This document shows positions 23,866 to 33,808 of a DNA stretch of 64,000 nucleotides, one piece after another. Source of the DNA: Prosthecobacter fusiformis (GTDB lineage Bacteria; Verrucomicrobiota; Verrucomicrobiia; Verrucomicrobiales; Verrucomicrobiaceae); assembly GCF_004364345.1 (NCBI RefSeq), contig NZ_SOCA01000006.1, positions 215,793-279,792 on the forward strand, written 5' to 3'. How positions within the stretch are numbered: the first letter of the stretch is position 1; every line of letters starts with the position of its first letter. A model generated the notes under the pieces. It searched no databases. It was given only the letters and a program-made list of their open reading frames with translations, and was not told where the DNA came from. Position numbers and translations under genes: made by a program.

Positions 23866-26800
23866 TTACGAGGTGATTTGCCCCCAGCCGCCGCCGCCAG
23901 GAGTCTCGATGCGGATGCGTTCGCCGGGCTGGACGGGGAAGCTGGTGCTGGAGGGCAAGATGGTGGAGTCCTGGCCTTGGATGAGAAACTGGCGGCCGCA
24001 AGAGCCGCCCTGGCCCCCCTCCAGACCGTAAGGCGCGGACTGGCGATGCTGAGTGAGGAGAGAGACGGTGAGGGGCTGGAGGAATTCGAACTCCCGAACG
24101 ATGCCGTTGCCGCCGTGCCACTGACCGGTGCCACCGGAATGCTGGCGGATGGAGAATTCATGGAGACGCACGGGGTAGCGTTGCTCGATGATTTCGGGAT
24201 CGGTGATGGCGGTATTTGTCATGTGGCTGTGCAGGGCATCGGCCCCGTGATAACCGGGACCTGCGCCGGTGCCGCCAGCGATGGTTTCATAATAACCGAA
24301 GCGGCCATCGCCGAACAAAAAGTTATTCATGGTGCCCTGGCTGCAGGCCTGGAGGCGGAAGGCGAGGAGGAGGGTATCCACCAGGCGCTGGCTGACCTCC
24401 ACATTGCCGCCGACGACGGCGGGATCCTGGGCGGGGTCGCCAGTGAAGACGGGGTTTAGGAGGGTGCCCTTGGGCAAGATGATCTCGACTGGCTCCAGCA
24501 GGCCTTCGTTTAAAGGGAGGTCTTCCTGGAGGAGGAGGCGGAGGGTATAGAGGACGGCGCTGCTGACGATGGCGCGGGTAGCATTGAGATTGTGCGGATG
24601 GACAGGTGAGGTGCCGGTGAAGTCCAGGCGGAGGCGAGCGGGGGTGGGATGGGTGATGTGGACGCGGATGAGGGAGCCGTCGTCCAGCGTCTGCTGGGCC
24701 ATGCCATCCTGGATGTGGGGGATCTGGCGCTGCATGACCTGGGCGCTGTGGGCGAGGATGGCGTCCAGGCATTCAAGAAGAGCCTGGGGGGAATCACCTG
24801 CGAGATCGCGAAGACGGTCTGCGCCGAGGAGGTTGGCGGCGAGCTGGGCGTGGAGATCGGCGAGGTTATCTGCTAGATTTCGGGTGGGGTAAGGGGAGGT
24901 GTTGAGCAGGGTGGCGATGGTTTCAAAACAGGACTGCCCGGCGCGGACGAGGTGCTGAGGTGAGATGACCACGCCTTCCTGGACAAGGGATGTGGCGGTG
25001 GCTGGCATGGAGCCAGGAGTGATGCCGCCGATCTCAGCATGGTGGGCGCGATTTGCCACGAAACCGAGGAGGGTGCCGGAGGAGTCAAAGGCGGGAGTGA
25101 TGAGGGTGACATCCGGCAGGTGCGAGCCTCCATAGGCGGGATGATTGGTGATGAGGGTATCCCCAGGCTGAAGGGAAAAACCACGAGTGGCCTCGCGCAC
25201 GCAGACGCCGAGGGCACCGAGGTGAACGGGGATGTGCGGAGCACTGGAAATGAGGCGACCGCTGGCATCCAGGAGAGCGCAGGAGAAGTCCAGGCGCTCG
25301 CGGATATTGGTGGAGATGGAGGTGCGGCAGAGGAGGGCCCCCATGTCTGTGACAATGCTGTGCAGGCGATGGCGTACGAGATCCCGAGAAAGGGGCTGGA
25401 CGTGGGGCTCAGATGGAGCGGCGGTTTGGCTGCGGGTGAGGATGTGAGAGAAGCCGGGCACATGAGCAGCCTGCCAACCGGAGGAGACGACGAGGGTGCT
25501 GAACGCATCCTGAATGAGGAGGGGGCCGATGCCGAGAGGGATCTCAGGGGGAGTGGTAGGTAGGGCTATGGAAGCGGGCTGGAAGGAGACAACGACGCGG
25601 AGGCTGACAAGCTCGATGATCCGATGGGATGGCGGGGTATAACCAAAAAGACGTTCGTATGATTGGCGGTATCGAAGGGGCAAATCGGAGGATTTTTCAA
25701 AGGCGACTTGAATAGGGGTGTCCTGGCCGCGCAGGCGAAGCTCGGCAAGGAGGGACGATGGGTGGGCCTGGCCATGCGGGAGGGTATCCATGGCGGCTTT
25801 GAGTGCGGTGGTGGCTTCGGTGATGAGTTCTCCGATCCAGCCGTCCACATGGTCCAGGCATTCATCCAGGGGGCGGAGTACTTGTTTTTCCGCCAACCTT
25901 TCCGGCACGGCCTGATGCAGGCCGACGGCGCTGAGGATGCCTGCATTTTCCGGGGCAAGAATGGTGGTGATGCCCAGGCGATCCGCGACGGCACAGGCGT
26001 GCTGGGGACCGGCACCGCCGAAGGCGAGGAGGGCGTAATCGCGGGGGTCGTATCCCTCGGCGACGGAGATGCGGCGGATGGCATCGGCCATGTGCTCAAC
26101 GGCGAGGTTCAGGCAGGCATGGAGGAGTTCATCCTGGTCACTGAAACCGGTGCTGAGGGAGAAAAGTTCGCTCAGGCGGTTGCGGCCTGCATCGGCATCC
26201 AGGGGGATGGGGGCTCGGGAGGGATCAAAGCGGCCTAACAAAAGATTCACATCGGTGATGGTCAGCGGGCCGCCGCGTCCATAGCAGGCGGGGCCGGGAT
26301 GGGAGCCTGCGCTTTCCGGCCCGACGGCGAGGCCGTGCGGTGTCCACTGGCAGATGGAGCCGCCGCCTGCGGCCACGGTTTCAATGGCGACGCAGGGGGC
26401 GAGTAATTGCATGCCGGCGACGTTTTGGCTAAAGCGGTAGCCTGGGCGTCCGTCGATGCGGGCGACATCTGTACTGGTGCCGCCCATGTCCAGTGTGAGG
26501 ATGCGCCGGTGGCCCAGGCTGGCGGCGGCATTGGCTGCGCCGAGGGCACCGCCTGCGGGGCCGCTGAGCAAGAGGTCTTTGGGCCGGATGGCGGTGGTGG
26601 ATTCGAGTCCGCCGGCGGAGTTTAGAATGGACAGTGAGGAGCCTGAGAGCGGACGAGCGACGCCCTGAATGAAGGCCTCCACGGGGCCGGTGAGGTAGGC
26701 ATTGGCGACGGCGCTTTGCGCACGCGGGAGGATCTTGGTGAAGGGGGCGATCTGGCTGGAAAGAGTGACGTGGGTGAAGCCTGCGGCAAGGAGCAGTGCC

Positions 26801-27558
26801 GCGACACGATCTTCATGCTGGGGATGGGCGTAGCTATGAAGAAGGGCGACTGCGGCATGACGGTAGCCTTTTGAAACGAAGGCCTGAGCCTGGGCTATGA
26901 CGGCGGCTTCATCCAGGGAGAGGATCAAGTGGCCGTCGGTGGCGATGCGCTCTGGTACCTCTGCAATGGCAGCACAGAAGATGGGGCGCGGCTCATGCTG
27001 GAGGGCAAAGAGGTCGCTGCGACGTTGGTCGCCGATTTTGAGGAGGTCGCCGAAACCCTGGGTGATGAAGAAGGCGGTGGGGGAGCCTTTGCGCTCCAGC
27101 AGGGCATTGGTGGCGCGGGTGGTGGCGAGACGGAGCTCCAGGGGAGGGAATGGCTGGCCTAACGGGGTGTGTGTCAAAAGGCGCGTGGCCAGGACGGGGG
27201 CTTCCTCGCCCGTGGTGAGATCGATGAGGAAAGGCGGCAGCGGGAGGTCGGTGGCGGAATGGGCGATCTCCAGCAGGCTTTGATTGGGGGCTGATGCGTT
27301 TGTTTGCCGATGGCCGGTGACTGAAAAGGGGATGCCCTCGCCTGAGGTGCCAATGATGACGCCATGGAAGCCTTTATAAAACCCAGCGGCCATCAAGGGC
27401 AGGCCTTCGATGCACCATTGATCAGGTGCTGGGCAGGCGATGACGCGAACACGGAGGACGCCGGTGGATAGAACTTTGCAGCGAGTCTCGACTCCTTGCG
27501 GATCTTGGGCAAAGGCATCGGTAAAAGTGCCGCCGGTGTCGGTCGCGATGCGCCACAT
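23866..27558 (-). CDS. 5-oxoprolinase / hydantoinase, fused HyuA-HyuB
   Basis: The enzyme (1230 aa from the ATG at 27558; the open frame runs 65 codons further upstream over non-conserved sequence) probably opens 5-oxo-L-proline to glutamate with ATP. The HyuA half begins [16 protein letters not shown] and contains [17 protein letters not shown] near residue 390 and [20 protein letters not shown] near residue 530. The HyuB half (from about residue 700) has [36 protein letters not shown] and the terminal GGGGWGQI. Fusion of the two halves in one chain is the eukaryote-like and common bacterial 5-oxoprolinase form. The TPR gene starts upstream with only a 4-bp gap, so they are co-transcribed. 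Confidence 0.92.
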   Translation of the reverse strand: MWRIATDTGGTFTDAFAQDPQGVETRCKVLSTGVLRVRVIACPAPDQWCIEGLPLMAAGFYKGFHGVIIGTSGEGIPFSVTGHRQTNASAPNQSLLEIAHSATDLPLPPFLIDLTTGEEAPVLATRLLTHTPLGQPFPPLELRLATTRATNALLERKGSPTAFFITQGFGDLLKIGDQRRSDLFALQHEPRPIFCAAIAEVPERIATDGHLILSLDEAAVIAQAQAFVSKGYRHAAVALLHSYAHPQHEDRVAALLLAAGFTHVTLSSQIAPFTKILPRAQSAVANAYLTGPVEAFIQGVARPLSGSSLSILNSAGGLESTTAIRPKDLLLSGPAGGALGAANAAASLGHRRILTLDMGGTSTDVARIDGRPGYRFSQNVAGMQLLAPCVAIETVAAGGGSICQWTPHGLAVGPESAGSHPGPACYGRGGPLTITDVNLLLGRFDPSRAPIPLDADAGRNRLSELFSLSTGFSDQDELLHACLNLAVEHMADAIRRISVAEGYDPRDYALLAFGGAGPQHACAVADRLGITTILAPENAGILSAVGLHQAVPERLAEKQVLRPLDECLDHVDGWIGELITEATTALKAAMDTLPHGQAHPSSLLAELRLRGQDTPIQVAFEKSSDLPLRYRQSYERLFGYTPPSHRIIELVSLRVVVSFQPASIALPTTPPEIPLGIGPLLIQDAFSTLVVSSGWQAAHVPGFSHILTRSQTAAPSEPHVQPLSRDLVRHRLHSIVTDMGALLCRTSISTNIRERLDFSCALLDASGRLISSAPHIPVHLGALGVCVREATRGFSLQPGDTLITNHPAYGGSHLPDVTLITPAFDSSGTLLGFVANRAHHAEIGGITPGSMPATATSLVQEGVVISPQHLVRAGQSCFETIATLLNTSPYPTRNLADNLADLHAQLAANLLGADRLRDLAGDSPQALLECLDAILAHSAQVMQRQIPHIQDGMAQQTLDDGSLIRVHITHPTPARLRLDFTGTSPVHPHNLNATRAIVSSAVLYTLRLLLQEDLPLNEGLLEPVEIILPKGTLLNPVFTGDPAQDPAVVGGNVEVSQRLVDTLLLAFRLQACSQGTMNNFLFGDGRFGYYETIAGGTGAGPGYHGADALHSHMTNTAITDPEIIEQRYPVRLHEFSIRQHSGGTGQWHGGNGIVREFEFLQPLTVSLLTQHRQSAPYGLEGGQGGSCGRQFLIQGQDSTILPSSTSFPVQPGERIRIETPGGGGWGQITS

Positions 27559-27562
27559 AGGG

Positions 27563-28252
27563 TTATTTTTTTTCTGGAGGTGGGGAGTTGGTTCCGGGGA
27601 GCAATTCGGACTCGACCAAGGCATCCATGTAAGCGGCGGATTGTCCGGGTTTATAGATTTTTGCAGCTTTGGCGATCCATTCCCTGGAGGTGGTTTCTTC
27701 ATTGCGGCCAGAGGCGATGGCGGCCTTGCTATAATAATAAGCCGGGGTGTCATCCATGAAGGTGAAATGATCCTTCAAAGTTTTTTCGGCCTGCTCGTAT
27801 TGATCCATCTGTACTTCACAGATGAGGCGCTTAAAGAGAGTCAGGTGACGAACCTGGAGCTGTAAATCGGGGAGATCATCCAGCAATTTTTGCAGGGCGG
27901 CGGAGGCTGCGGGCCAGTCCTTTTTGACGAAGAGGAGTTCCGCTTTGTTGAAGCGAGGAGCAAGGGCGGATGGCTGGATGGCGGCTGCTTTATCAAGCTG
28001 CTGGGCAGCCTTGTCAAAATCACGCAGGGCAGGGGTGAGATACAGGGAGCCGCGCATGTTATAAACATCCGCCAAGCCAGGGGCGAGGGCTTCGATTTCG
28101 TCGAGTTTTTTCAGGGCTTCCTGATAACGCTCCTGCTTCTGCAACTGATAGGTTTCCTGGAGCATGGCCTGGACCTCCAGAGATGGCTTAGGCTCCGCAG
28201 AAACCAAGGTGGCTGACAGGAGCGTGAGCAGGAAAACGCGGGATAAAGTCAT
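27563..28252 (-). CDS. Exported TPR-repeat protein
   Basis: The 229-aa product has a signal peptide ([20 protein letters not shown], cleavage near residue 19) and a helical body. Tetratricopeptide-like units are visible at about residues 32-65 ([20 protein letters not shown]), 67-100 ([20 protein letters not shown]) and 101-135, with further helices to about 205. It ends in a short Pro-rich tail (NSPPPEKK). It is likely a periplasmic scaffold of unknown partner. It lies 4 bp upstream of the 5-oxoprolinase and faces the divergent peroxidase gene across 207 bp. Confidence 0.82.
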   Translation of the reverse strand: MTLSRVFLLTLLSATLVSAEPKPSLEVQAMLQETYQLQKQERYQEALKKLDEIEALAPGLADVYNMRGSLYLTPALRDFDKAAQQLDKAAAIQPSALAPRFNKAELLFVKKDWPAASAALQKLLDDLPDLQLQVRHLTLFKRLICEVQMDQYEQAEKTLKDHFTFMDDTPAYYYSKAAIASGRNEETTSREWIAKAAKIYKPGQSAAYMDALVESELLPGTNSPPPEKK

Positions 28253-28459
28253 GCAGTGGCCAGCTTACTGCCGGGTGACAGGCAGGCAAGGGAAAGGCAT
28301 GGGGGACACCGCAAAAGATGAGAGGGTGATGCCAAATCCGGGCTGGTTTTTAACAAAGCAAGGTGAGTGGAGAGGGGACTTCAGGGCGATCTTTAAATTG
28401 CAGAAATCAAAGCAACTCCGGGTGCGTGGCTTACGCCCCCAATCCCCCCCCGATAAACC

Positions 28460-29479
28460 ATGAAGACCACCCTGCTCATTACTTCCTCCCTATTGTCACT
28501 GATGGCCTCGGCTGCATTTGCAGATGCGCTGTCGGATTCTTATCTGGCGATGTTCAAGCCGCTGCCTGAAGTGGCCCCATCCCAGGACAATGAGCTCACG
28601 GAAGCGAAGACCAATCTGGGCCGGATGCTGTACTACGAGACACGCCTTTCAAAGAACGGCAAAATGTCCTGCAACAGTTGCCACATGCTGGATAAATTTG
28701 GTCAGGATAATCTGCCCTTTTCCCCGGGGCATGAAGGCAAGCTAGGAGGGCGGAGTTCGCCCACGGTTTACAATGCGGCGCTGCACATCGCGCAATTCTG
28801 GGATGGGCGTGCGACGACGGTGGAGGAGCAGGCCAAAGGGCCGGTGCTGAATCCGGTGGAAATGGGCATGGCCAGTGCGAATGACGTGGTGGCTGTGCTG
28901 AAGTCCATCCCTGGCTATGTTGAGGCGTTTAAAGCTGCGTTTCCAGGCGAAGCGGAGCCTGTGAACTATGACAATTTTGGCAAGGCCGTCGGTGCCTTTG
29001 AGCGCAGACTCGTGACGCCATCCCGCTGGGACGACTATCTGAGAGGACGCAAGGAGGCGCTGACCGTGGACGAGCAAAAGGGGTATGAAACCTTTGCCAA
29101 AGCTGGCTGTGCGACCTGCCATAATGGCCCGGCCATCGGCGGGGCGATGTATCATAAGCTGGGACTGGTGAAGGCCTGGCCGGGACTGAAGGATCTGGGG
29201 CGCTATGAGGCGACGCACGTAGATGGCGACAAGCATTTCTTCAAAGTATCCGGTCTGCGTAACGTGACCGAAACGGGTCCCTATCTGCATGATGGCTCCG
29301 TGAAGACCCTGGAAGATATGGTGAGGATGATGGGTGAGCACCAACTGGGCAAGATGCTGACGGATGAAGAGACAGCCAGCATCGTGACCTTCCTGAAATC
29401 TTTAAAAGGAGAGATCCCCAAAGAATACATCGCCCAGCCGAAACTGCCTGCTAGCGGACCGAATACCCCGAAGGCCTGA
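28460..29479 (+). CDS. ccpA: Di-heme cytochrome c peroxidase
   Basis: This is a periplasmic di-heme peroxidase of the CcpA/MauG family, 339 aa. After the signal peptide (cleavage near AFA-D, about residue 21) come two c-type heme motifs: CNSCH near residue 72 and CATCH near residue 215. Conserved segments are LGRMLYYETRLSKNG, FWDGRATTVEEQAKGPVLNPVEM and FKVSGLRNVTETGPYLHDGSVKTLEDMV. The family reduces hydrogen peroxide with electrons from small cytochromes. The gene is monocistronic, with a terminator at 29504-29531. Confidence 0.94.
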   Translation: MKTTLLITSSLLSLMASAAFADALSDSYLAMFKPLPEVAPSQDNELTEAKTNLGRMLYYETRLSKNGKMSCNSCHMLDKFGQDNLPFSPGHEGKLGGRSSPTVYNAALHIAQFWDGRATTVEEQAKGPVLNPVEMGMASANDVVAVLKSIPGYVEAFKAAFPGEAEPVNYDNFGKAVGAFERRLVTPSRWDDYLRGRKEALTVDEQKGYETFAKAGCATCHNGPAIGGAMYHKLGLVKAWPGLKDLGRYEATHVDGDKHFFKVSGLRNVTETGPYLHDGSVKTLEDMVRMMGEHQLGKMLTDEETASIVTFLKSLKGEIPKEYIAQPKLPASGPNTPKA

Positions 29480-29503
29480 TGTGAGGCTGAGTGGAAAGGC
29501 AAG

Positions 29504-29531
29504 AGCGCCTCGCTGGCTACGGTCAGGCGCT
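29504..29531 (+). terminator. Terminator of the cytochrome c peroxidase gene
   Basis: The stem AGCGCCT ... AGGCGCT encloses a 14-base loop and is directly followed by TTTATTTTCC. It lies 25 bp after the peroxidase stop on the same strand, the expected position and shape for a Rho-independent terminator. Confidence 0.75.
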
Positions 29532-29603
29532 TTTATTTTCCCCAGGAACGGGCTTTGTTGATCCTTGACCACAGCGACTTGCCCTCTGAGTTTCCACGAA
29601 CTC

Positions 29604-30797
29604 ATGTCCGTCCCGCTCCTCGACGTCAACGCCCAGAATATCCCTCTCGAATCTGAACTCCAGGCCGCGTTCACGCGTGTGCTGCAGCACGGTCGCTTCA
29701 TCATGGGGCCGGAGATGGAGGTGTTTGAAAAAGAAATCGCCGAGATGGTGGGTGTGAAGCATGCGCTGGCTGTTTCCTCAGGCACCGATGCGCTTTTGCT
29801 CGCGCTCATGGCGCTGGACATCGGTCCAGGGGATGAGGTGCTGTGCCCGGCCTTCACCTTTTTCGCCACGGCAGGGGCGGTGTCCCGCCTGGGGGCGATA
29901 CCTGTTTTTACAGACATTTGCCCCATCTGCTTCAACCTGGATGTCAATGACGCGCGGGCAAAGATCACGGAGAAAACGAAAGCAATCATCCCGGTGCATC
30001 TTTTTGGTCAAAGCGCCGACATGGATGCCATCCTGGCGCTGGCTGAGGAAAAAGGCCTGCGGGTCATTGAAGACGGAGCTCAGGCGATTGGGGCGGAGTA
30101 TAAGGGCCGTGGGTGCGGGTCCATGGGGGACTTTGGCGCGTATAGCTTTTTCCCCAGCAAAAATCTGGGCGGCTTTGGCGATGGTGGCATGCTGGTGACC
30201 AATGATGATGCGCTGGCCGAATTTGCCCGGGTGCTGCGCGTGCATGGCTCAAAGCCGAAGTACTACCATCACTACGTGGGCGGCAATTTCCGCATGGATA
30301 CGCTGCAATGCGCGCTGCTGAGCGTGAAGGTGAAGCGCTATGCTGAATACACGGCCCAGCGTCAGGCCAATGCGGCCCACTATACAGAGGCACTGTCAAA
30401 ACTGCCGGGCGTGGTGCAGGCGGATCCCTCCCATTGTAAATGCTTGAGCAGCCAGGATGCCTGGCTGGCAGGGCAGGAGGCCCGCATCGTGCTGCCTGTG
30501 GGCTATGCGCACAATACGCATATCTGGAACCAATATACCCTGCGGGTGATTGGAGCCGGGCAGCGTGATGGCCTGCGTGATTATTTACAAAAAGCAGGCA
30601 TCGGCTGCGAGATCTATTATCCGCTGACCCTAGACCAGCAGCCCTGCTTTGCCGACCTGCCCGAGGCGTCTTTGAGCGGCTGTGAAGTCTCTCACAGGAT
30701 GGCCCAGGAGGTCATCAGCCTGCCCATCTATGGTGAGCTGACAGAAGCCCAGCGCCTGGAGGTCATTGCTGGCATCGCTAGCTGGCTCAGTGCTTGA
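29604..30797 (+). CDS. DegT/DnrJ/EryC1/StrS family PLP aminotransferase
   Basis: This is a sugar-aminotransferase-type enzyme, 397 aa from the ATG at 29604 (MSVPLLDVNAQNIPLESEL). It acts on keto-sugars for surface polysaccharide building blocks. Visible are GVKHALAVSSGTDALLLALMA near residue 50 (PLP phosphate binding), VIPVHLFGQSADMDAI, EDGAQAIGAEYKGRGCGSMG near residue 160 and the PLP lysine in YSFFPSKNLGGFGDGGM near residue 190. The C-terminal region includes HIWNQYTLRV and the substrate segment GCEIYYPLTLDQQPCF. Its 3' end overlaps the convergent GtrA gene by 11 bp. No other sugar-biosynthesis gene is adjacent except GtrA. Confidence 0.93.
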   Translation: MSVPLLDVNAQNIPLESELQAAFTRVLQHGRFIMGPEMEVFEKEIAEMVGVKHALAVSSGTDALLLALMALDIGPGDEVLCPAFTFFATAGAVSRLGAIPVFTDICPICFNLDVNDARAKITEKTKAIIPVHLFGQSADMDAILALAEEKGLRVIEDGAQAIGAEYKGRGCGSMGDFGAYSFFPSKNLGGFGDGGMLVTNDDALAEFARVLRVHGSKPKYYHHYVGGNFRMDTLQCALLSVKVKRYAEYTAQRQANAAHYTEALSKLPGVVQADPSHCKCLSSQDAWLAGQEARIVLPVGYAHNTHIWNQYTLRVIGAGQRDGLRDYLQKAGIGCEIYYPLTLDQQPCFADLPEASLSGCEVSHRMAQEVISLPIYGELTEAQRLEVIAGIASWLSA

Positions 30798-31290
30798 AGA
30801 TAAAGAGCTTTCGGCAGACGTAATTGATCAGCACGGAAGTGACCGCCATGCTGCCCTGGGCGATCCAGGTGCTGATGCCAAAGACCTTGATCAGCCAGGG
30901 GCCTGCCAGCAGGCCGCCGCTGAAGCTAATGGCGCTGATGATGAAGAAGCTGGCGATCTCCACCGTGCGGCTATGGCGACCGGACTTGAACACCCACATG
31001 ATGTTGGTGACATAGGCCACTGTGGTGCTGAAAAACACAGCGATAAGATTGCTAATGGCCGTATTCATCGCCCGGGTGGCATCCGGCAGCGAATGATCAA
31101 AGGCTGGAAAGACCCACATGGACAGGGGAAACCAGATGAGCTGATGGGTGATGAAGGCACCCAGGCCGCAGATCCCGTATTTGATGAACTGCAGCAGCGG
31201 ATGTGCATCGCGGGAGTTCACATGGGCCAAGATGGTGCGCCAGTCATTGTCGCGGACGAACTGGGTGAGGGAGCTGAGCTGGGCGAACAT
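30787..31290 (-). CDS. GtrA family membrane protein
   Basis: The product (167 aa from the ATG at 31290) has four transmembrane helices and belongs to the GtrA family, small membrane proteins thought to flip or transfer lipid-linked sugars. The family pattern is visible: FIKYGICGLGAFITHQLIWF (TM1), MNTAISNLIAVFFSTTVAYVTNIMWVF (TM2, with the N-x-x-W-x-F motif), then two more helices and a C-terminal NYVCRKLFIF. The frame runs 38 codons further upstream, but the ATG at 31290 begins the conserved part. It converges on the aminotransferase with an 11-bp overlap, and its upstream neighbour is the glycine-zipper lipoprotein. Confidence 0.9.
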   Translation of the reverse strand: MFAQLSSLTQFVRDNDWRTILAHVNSRDAHPLLQFIKYGICGLGAFITHQLIWFPLSMWVFPAFDHSLPDATRAMNTAISNLIAVFFSTTVAYVTNIMWVFKSGRHSRTVEIASFFIISAISFSGGLLAGPWLIKVFGISTWIAQGSMAVTSVLINYVCRKLFIFKH

Positions 31291-31344
31291 AAAAGGAGAG
31301 TCGCTGTACTCACGCTGCCTTTCTTCAAGAGCACAAGAAACAAA

Positions 31345-31373
31345 AAACGCGACCGGGAGCACCGGGCGCGTTT
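31345..31373 (-). terminator. Terminator of the glycine-zipper lipoprotein gene
   Basis: On the minus strand the stem ACGCG-C-CCGG ... CCGG-T-CGCGT is followed by TTTTTTG. It sits 28 bp after the lipoprotein stop, separating it from the GtrA gene. Confidence 0.8.
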
Positions 31374-31400
31374 CTGAAGGAGTGATCCTGAGAGGGCAGA

Positions 31401-31745
31401 TCAATAGGGATTGCCGTAATACGGCTGGCCATTTTGATAGTAACCGGAGGGGCGGCGCTGCTGGCCACGGTAGCCCTGGTCATAACCCTGATTGTTGTAG
31501 CCTTGGTTGTTATAATACTGCGCGTTGCGCTGGTCCTGGGAGTTGCCGATGGCGTTACCGCCGAGGGCACCCAAGCCGGCACCGATGGCTGCGCCTTCCA
31601 GGCCACGGCCACTCTGATTGCCAATAATACCGCCGACAGCGGCACCACCGAGGGCACCGACGACAGTGCCTGTTTGGGCGTTAGGCCCCGTGGCGCAAGA
31701 GACAAGGCTGAGGGCCGCGAGGAGGGAGAGAATTATCGATTTCAT
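31401..31745 (-). CDS. Glycine-zipper lipoprotein
   Basis: The 114-aa product has a lipoprotein signal (lipobox LVSC, Cys at residue 17). It then carries a glycine-zipper hydrophobic pair (GTVVGALGGAAVGGIIGNQ and GAAIGAGLGALGGNAIG, about residues 26-65) and a low-complexity Tyr/Gln/Asn/Gly tail (YYNNQGYNNQGYDQGY, to residue 114). Glycine-zipper membrane hairpins occur in outer-membrane lipoproteins such as the SlyB/YMGG-like family. The tail is probably disordered and surface or periplasm exposed. It is monocistronic and divergent from the ribosomal protein cluster. Confidence 0.88.
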   Translation of the reverse strand: MKSIILSLLAALSLVSCATGPNAQTGTVVGALGGAAVGGIIGNQSGRGLEGAAIGAGLGALGGNAIGNSQDQRNAQYYNNQGYNNQGYDQGYRGQQRRPSGYYQNGQPYYGNPY

Positions 31746-31936
31746 GCTTGGTTAAGTGACTTGTTAGTCGAGGCGAGAATACGTCTTGTTCATCGCAAAG
31801 GTCAAAACTTTGCAAAAAACAGTTTGGCCCCAGAACCGCGAAAAAGTCGGCGGTACACAAAAAACAAAGTTGCGCGAGGCCGCTGGTGTGTTAGGACTTC
31901 CGACTCCCCCGCCCACTAACAGGGCGCCGACCTCTT

Positions 31937-32050
31937 ATGCGTGTCCGTACATCTGTCAAACCTCTCTGCGAACTTTGCCGCGTTATCCGCCGCAAAGGCG
32001 TGGTCCGCGTCGTCTGCAAAAACCCACGCCACAAGCAGCGTCAGGGTTAA
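31937..32050 (+). CDS. rpmJ: 50S ribosomal protein L36
   Basis: A 37-codon frame encodes [20 protein letters not shown] followed by [17 protein letters not shown], a full L36 with the zinc ligands C11, C14, C27 and H32. The match to the family is end to end. It is too small for usual ORF length cut-offs and is easily missed. It lies 33 bp before rpsM, the usual position of rpmJ at the start of the alpha-type ribosomal cluster. Confidence 0.97.
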   Translation: MRVRTSVKPLCELCRVIRRKGVVRVVCKNPRHKQRQG

Positions 32051-32083
32051 TTAGCATATCCCTTTTTTAAGCACCTTCTGATT

Positions 32084-32479
32084 ATGGCACGCCTACTTGG
32101 AGTCGAAATCCCGAACGAAAAGAAGATCGAATATTCCCTGCCTTATATTTATGGCATCGGTCTTCCCCTGAGCCGCAAGATTCTTGCCGCCAGCAACATT
32201 GATCCTAACGTCCGGGCCGGAGAGCTGACGGATGACCAGATCGCTCTCATCACCCAGGTGATCCAGGGCATGGCCATCGTCTATGAAGGTGACCTTCGCC
32301 GTGAGCAGGGCATGCACATGAAGCGCCTGCTGGGCATCAACTGCTACCGCGCCACCCGTCACCGTCGTGGTCTGCCAGTTCGCGGTCAGCGCACACACAC
32401 CAATTCCCGCACTCGCAAAGGTCCTCGTAAGACCGTCGGTGCACAGAGCAAGCCTGGTGCCAAGAAGGGCAAGGTCTAA
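32084..32479 (+). CDS. rpsM: 30S ribosomal protein S13
   Basis: S13 sits in the head of the 30S subunit and contacts the P-site tRNA and the large subunit. The 131-aa product begins MARLLGVEIPNEKKIEYSLP and has the helix-two-turn-helix region (LSRKILAASNIDPNVRAGELTDDQ), the conserved YRATRHRRGLPVRGQRTHTN and the basic tail ARKxP-type GPRKTVGAQSKPG. Standard length is about 120-126; the tail here is slightly longer. It is second in the rpmJ-rpsM-rpsK-rpsD cluster. Confidence 0.98.
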   Translation: MARLLGVEIPNEKKIEYSLPYIYGIGLPLSRKILAASNIDPNVRAGELTDDQIALITQVIQGMAIVYEGDLRREQGMHMKRLLGINCYRATRHRRGLPVRGQRTHTNSRTRKGPRKTVGAQSKPGAKKGKV

Positions 32480-32516
32480 ACCCTAGATTTCAGGTTCAAC
32501 CTCCTTATTTCGTATT

Positions 32517-33086
32517 ATGGCAGAAGAAACAACAACTCCGGCAGTGGCTCCTGAAGCCCCAGCCCCAGAAGCTGCTCCAGCTCCGGCCGCCGCCGCAGCA
32601 CCAGCAGCTCCCGCCGCCCCAGGTGCTGACAAGCAGCCAACCAGTGGTGACCGTGCAGTGTCCCAGAGCGTGTGGCTCGAAATCGGTGCTGGTGACGGCA
32701 CTGAATCCGCCAAGGTCATCAAGGCCAAGGGTTCTAAGAACGTCTCCGCCGGGATCGTTCACGTCCGTTCCAGCTTCAACAACACGATGGTCTCCATCAC
32801 GGACCGTGGCGGCAACCTCATTGGTTGGTCCACCTCCGGTAAAATGGGCTTCCGTGGTTCCCGTAAAGGCACCGCTTATGCAGCTCAGGTCGTCGCTCAG
32901 GATGCTTGCCGTCAGGCCATGAGTCACGGCCTCCGCGAAGTTGAAGTCCGTCTGCGCGGCCCAGGTTCTGGCCGTGAGTCCGCTGTCCGTGCCATCCAGG
33001 CCATGGGCGTCGAGGTCACCGTCATCAAAGACGCTACCCCGATCCCTCACAACGGTTGCCGCCCACCAAAGGCACGCCGCGTCTAA
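32517..33086 (+). CDS. rpsK: 30S ribosomal protein S11 with Ala/Pro-rich N-terminal extension
   Basis: S11 lines the mRNA exit/platform region of the 30S subunit. The conserved body (from about residue 72, [20 protein letters not shown] to the end [14 protein letters not shown]) is complete. It is preceded by some 70 extra residues, of which about 1-40 are a low-complexity Ala/Pro/Glu stretch ([20 protein letters not shown] ...). Total length is 189 aa against about 129 for typical S11. The start ATG is clear, and no later ATG precedes the conserved core before residue 89, so the extension seems real. The gap to rpsM is 37 bp. Confidence 0.96.
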   Translation: MAEETTTPAVAPEAPAPEAAPAPAAAAAPAAPAAPGADKQPTSGDRAVSQSVWLEIGAGDGTESAKVIKAKGSKNVSAGIVHVRSSFNNTMVSITDRGGNLIGWSTSGKMGFRGSRKGTAYAAQVVAQDACRQAMSHGLREVEVRLRGPGSGRESAVRAIQAMGVEVTVIKDATPIPHNGCRPPKARRV

Positions 33087-33113
33087 TCTCGTTCTCCCCC
33101 GCATCTTACCCGT

Positions 33114-33725
33114 ATGGCACGTTACACAGGTCCCCGCGAAAAGATCGCCCGTCGTTTTGGCGTCGCGCTTTTCGGTCCTTCCAAATCCCTCGAAACCCGC
33201 AACTTCCCACCAGGGCAGCATGGCGTTAAGAATTCCCGCCGCAAAAACTCTGATTACGCGGTCGCTCTGATCGAAAAGCAGAAGCTGCGTTTCCAGTATG
33301 GCGTGCTTGAAAAGCAGTTCCGCCTCACTTTCGCCGAAGCTCAGCGCCGTAAGGGTGTGACCGGTGAAAACCTGCTTCAGATGCTGGAATCCCGTCTCGA
33401 CAACGTGGTTTACCGCTTCGGCTTCGCGAACACCCGTTTCGCCTCCCGTCAGCTCGTCAGCCATCGCCACATCACGGTGAATGGTAAGATCGTCAACATC
33501 GCCAGCTACCAGGTGAAGCCTGGTGACGTGATCGCTGCCAAGCAGTCTCCTCGCTCCCAGCAGCTTGTTGGTCGTTTCCTTGAAATGACTCTCGGCAATC
33601 CTAGCCCTGATTGGGTGACGGTAGATCGCGACAAGATGTCCGGTGTTTTCAACCGTGCTCCGATCCGTGACGAGATCAACCCGATTGCCAATGAGCAGCT
33701 CGTGGTGGAACTCTACTCCCGTTAA
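33114..33725 (+). CDS. rpsD: 30S ribosomal protein S4
   Basis: S4 is a primary 16S rRNA binding protein and, in many bacteria, the translational repressor of the alpha operon. The 203-aa product starts MARYTGPREKIARRFGVALF and contains the S4 RNA-binding domain (about residues 92-150: RLDNVVYRFGFANTRFASRQLVSHRHITVNG). It ends YSR like the family. It lacks the N-terminal zinc cysteines found in some S4 forms. It is the last gene of the cluster and is followed directly by a strong terminator. Confidence 0.98.
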   Translation: MARYTGPREKIARRFGVALFGPSKSLETRNFPPGQHGVKNSRRKNSDYAVALIEKQKLRFQYGVLEKQFRLTFAEAQRRKGVTGENLLQMLESRLDNVVYRFGFANTRFASRQLVSHRHITVNGKIVNIASYQVKPGDVIAAKQSPRSQQLVGRFLEMTLGNPSPDWVTVDRDKMSGVFNRAPIRDEINPIANEQLVVELYSR

Positions 33726-33754
33726 TCAGCGGAGTCTTCCAGACAACCTCTTCG

Positions 33755-33782
33755 AAAGGGACGCCTCGCGGCGTCCCTTTTT
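33755..33782 (+). terminator. Terminator of the rpmJ-rpsM-rpsK-rpsD cluster
   Basis: A perfect 11-bp stem AAAGGGACGCC-TCGC-GGCGTCCCTTT is followed by TTC, with the run of five T formed by stem end plus tail. It lies 29 bp after the rpsD stop. Confidence 0.92.
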
Positions 33783-33808
33783 CGTAATTTACTTCTCTCC
33801 GCCTTCTC

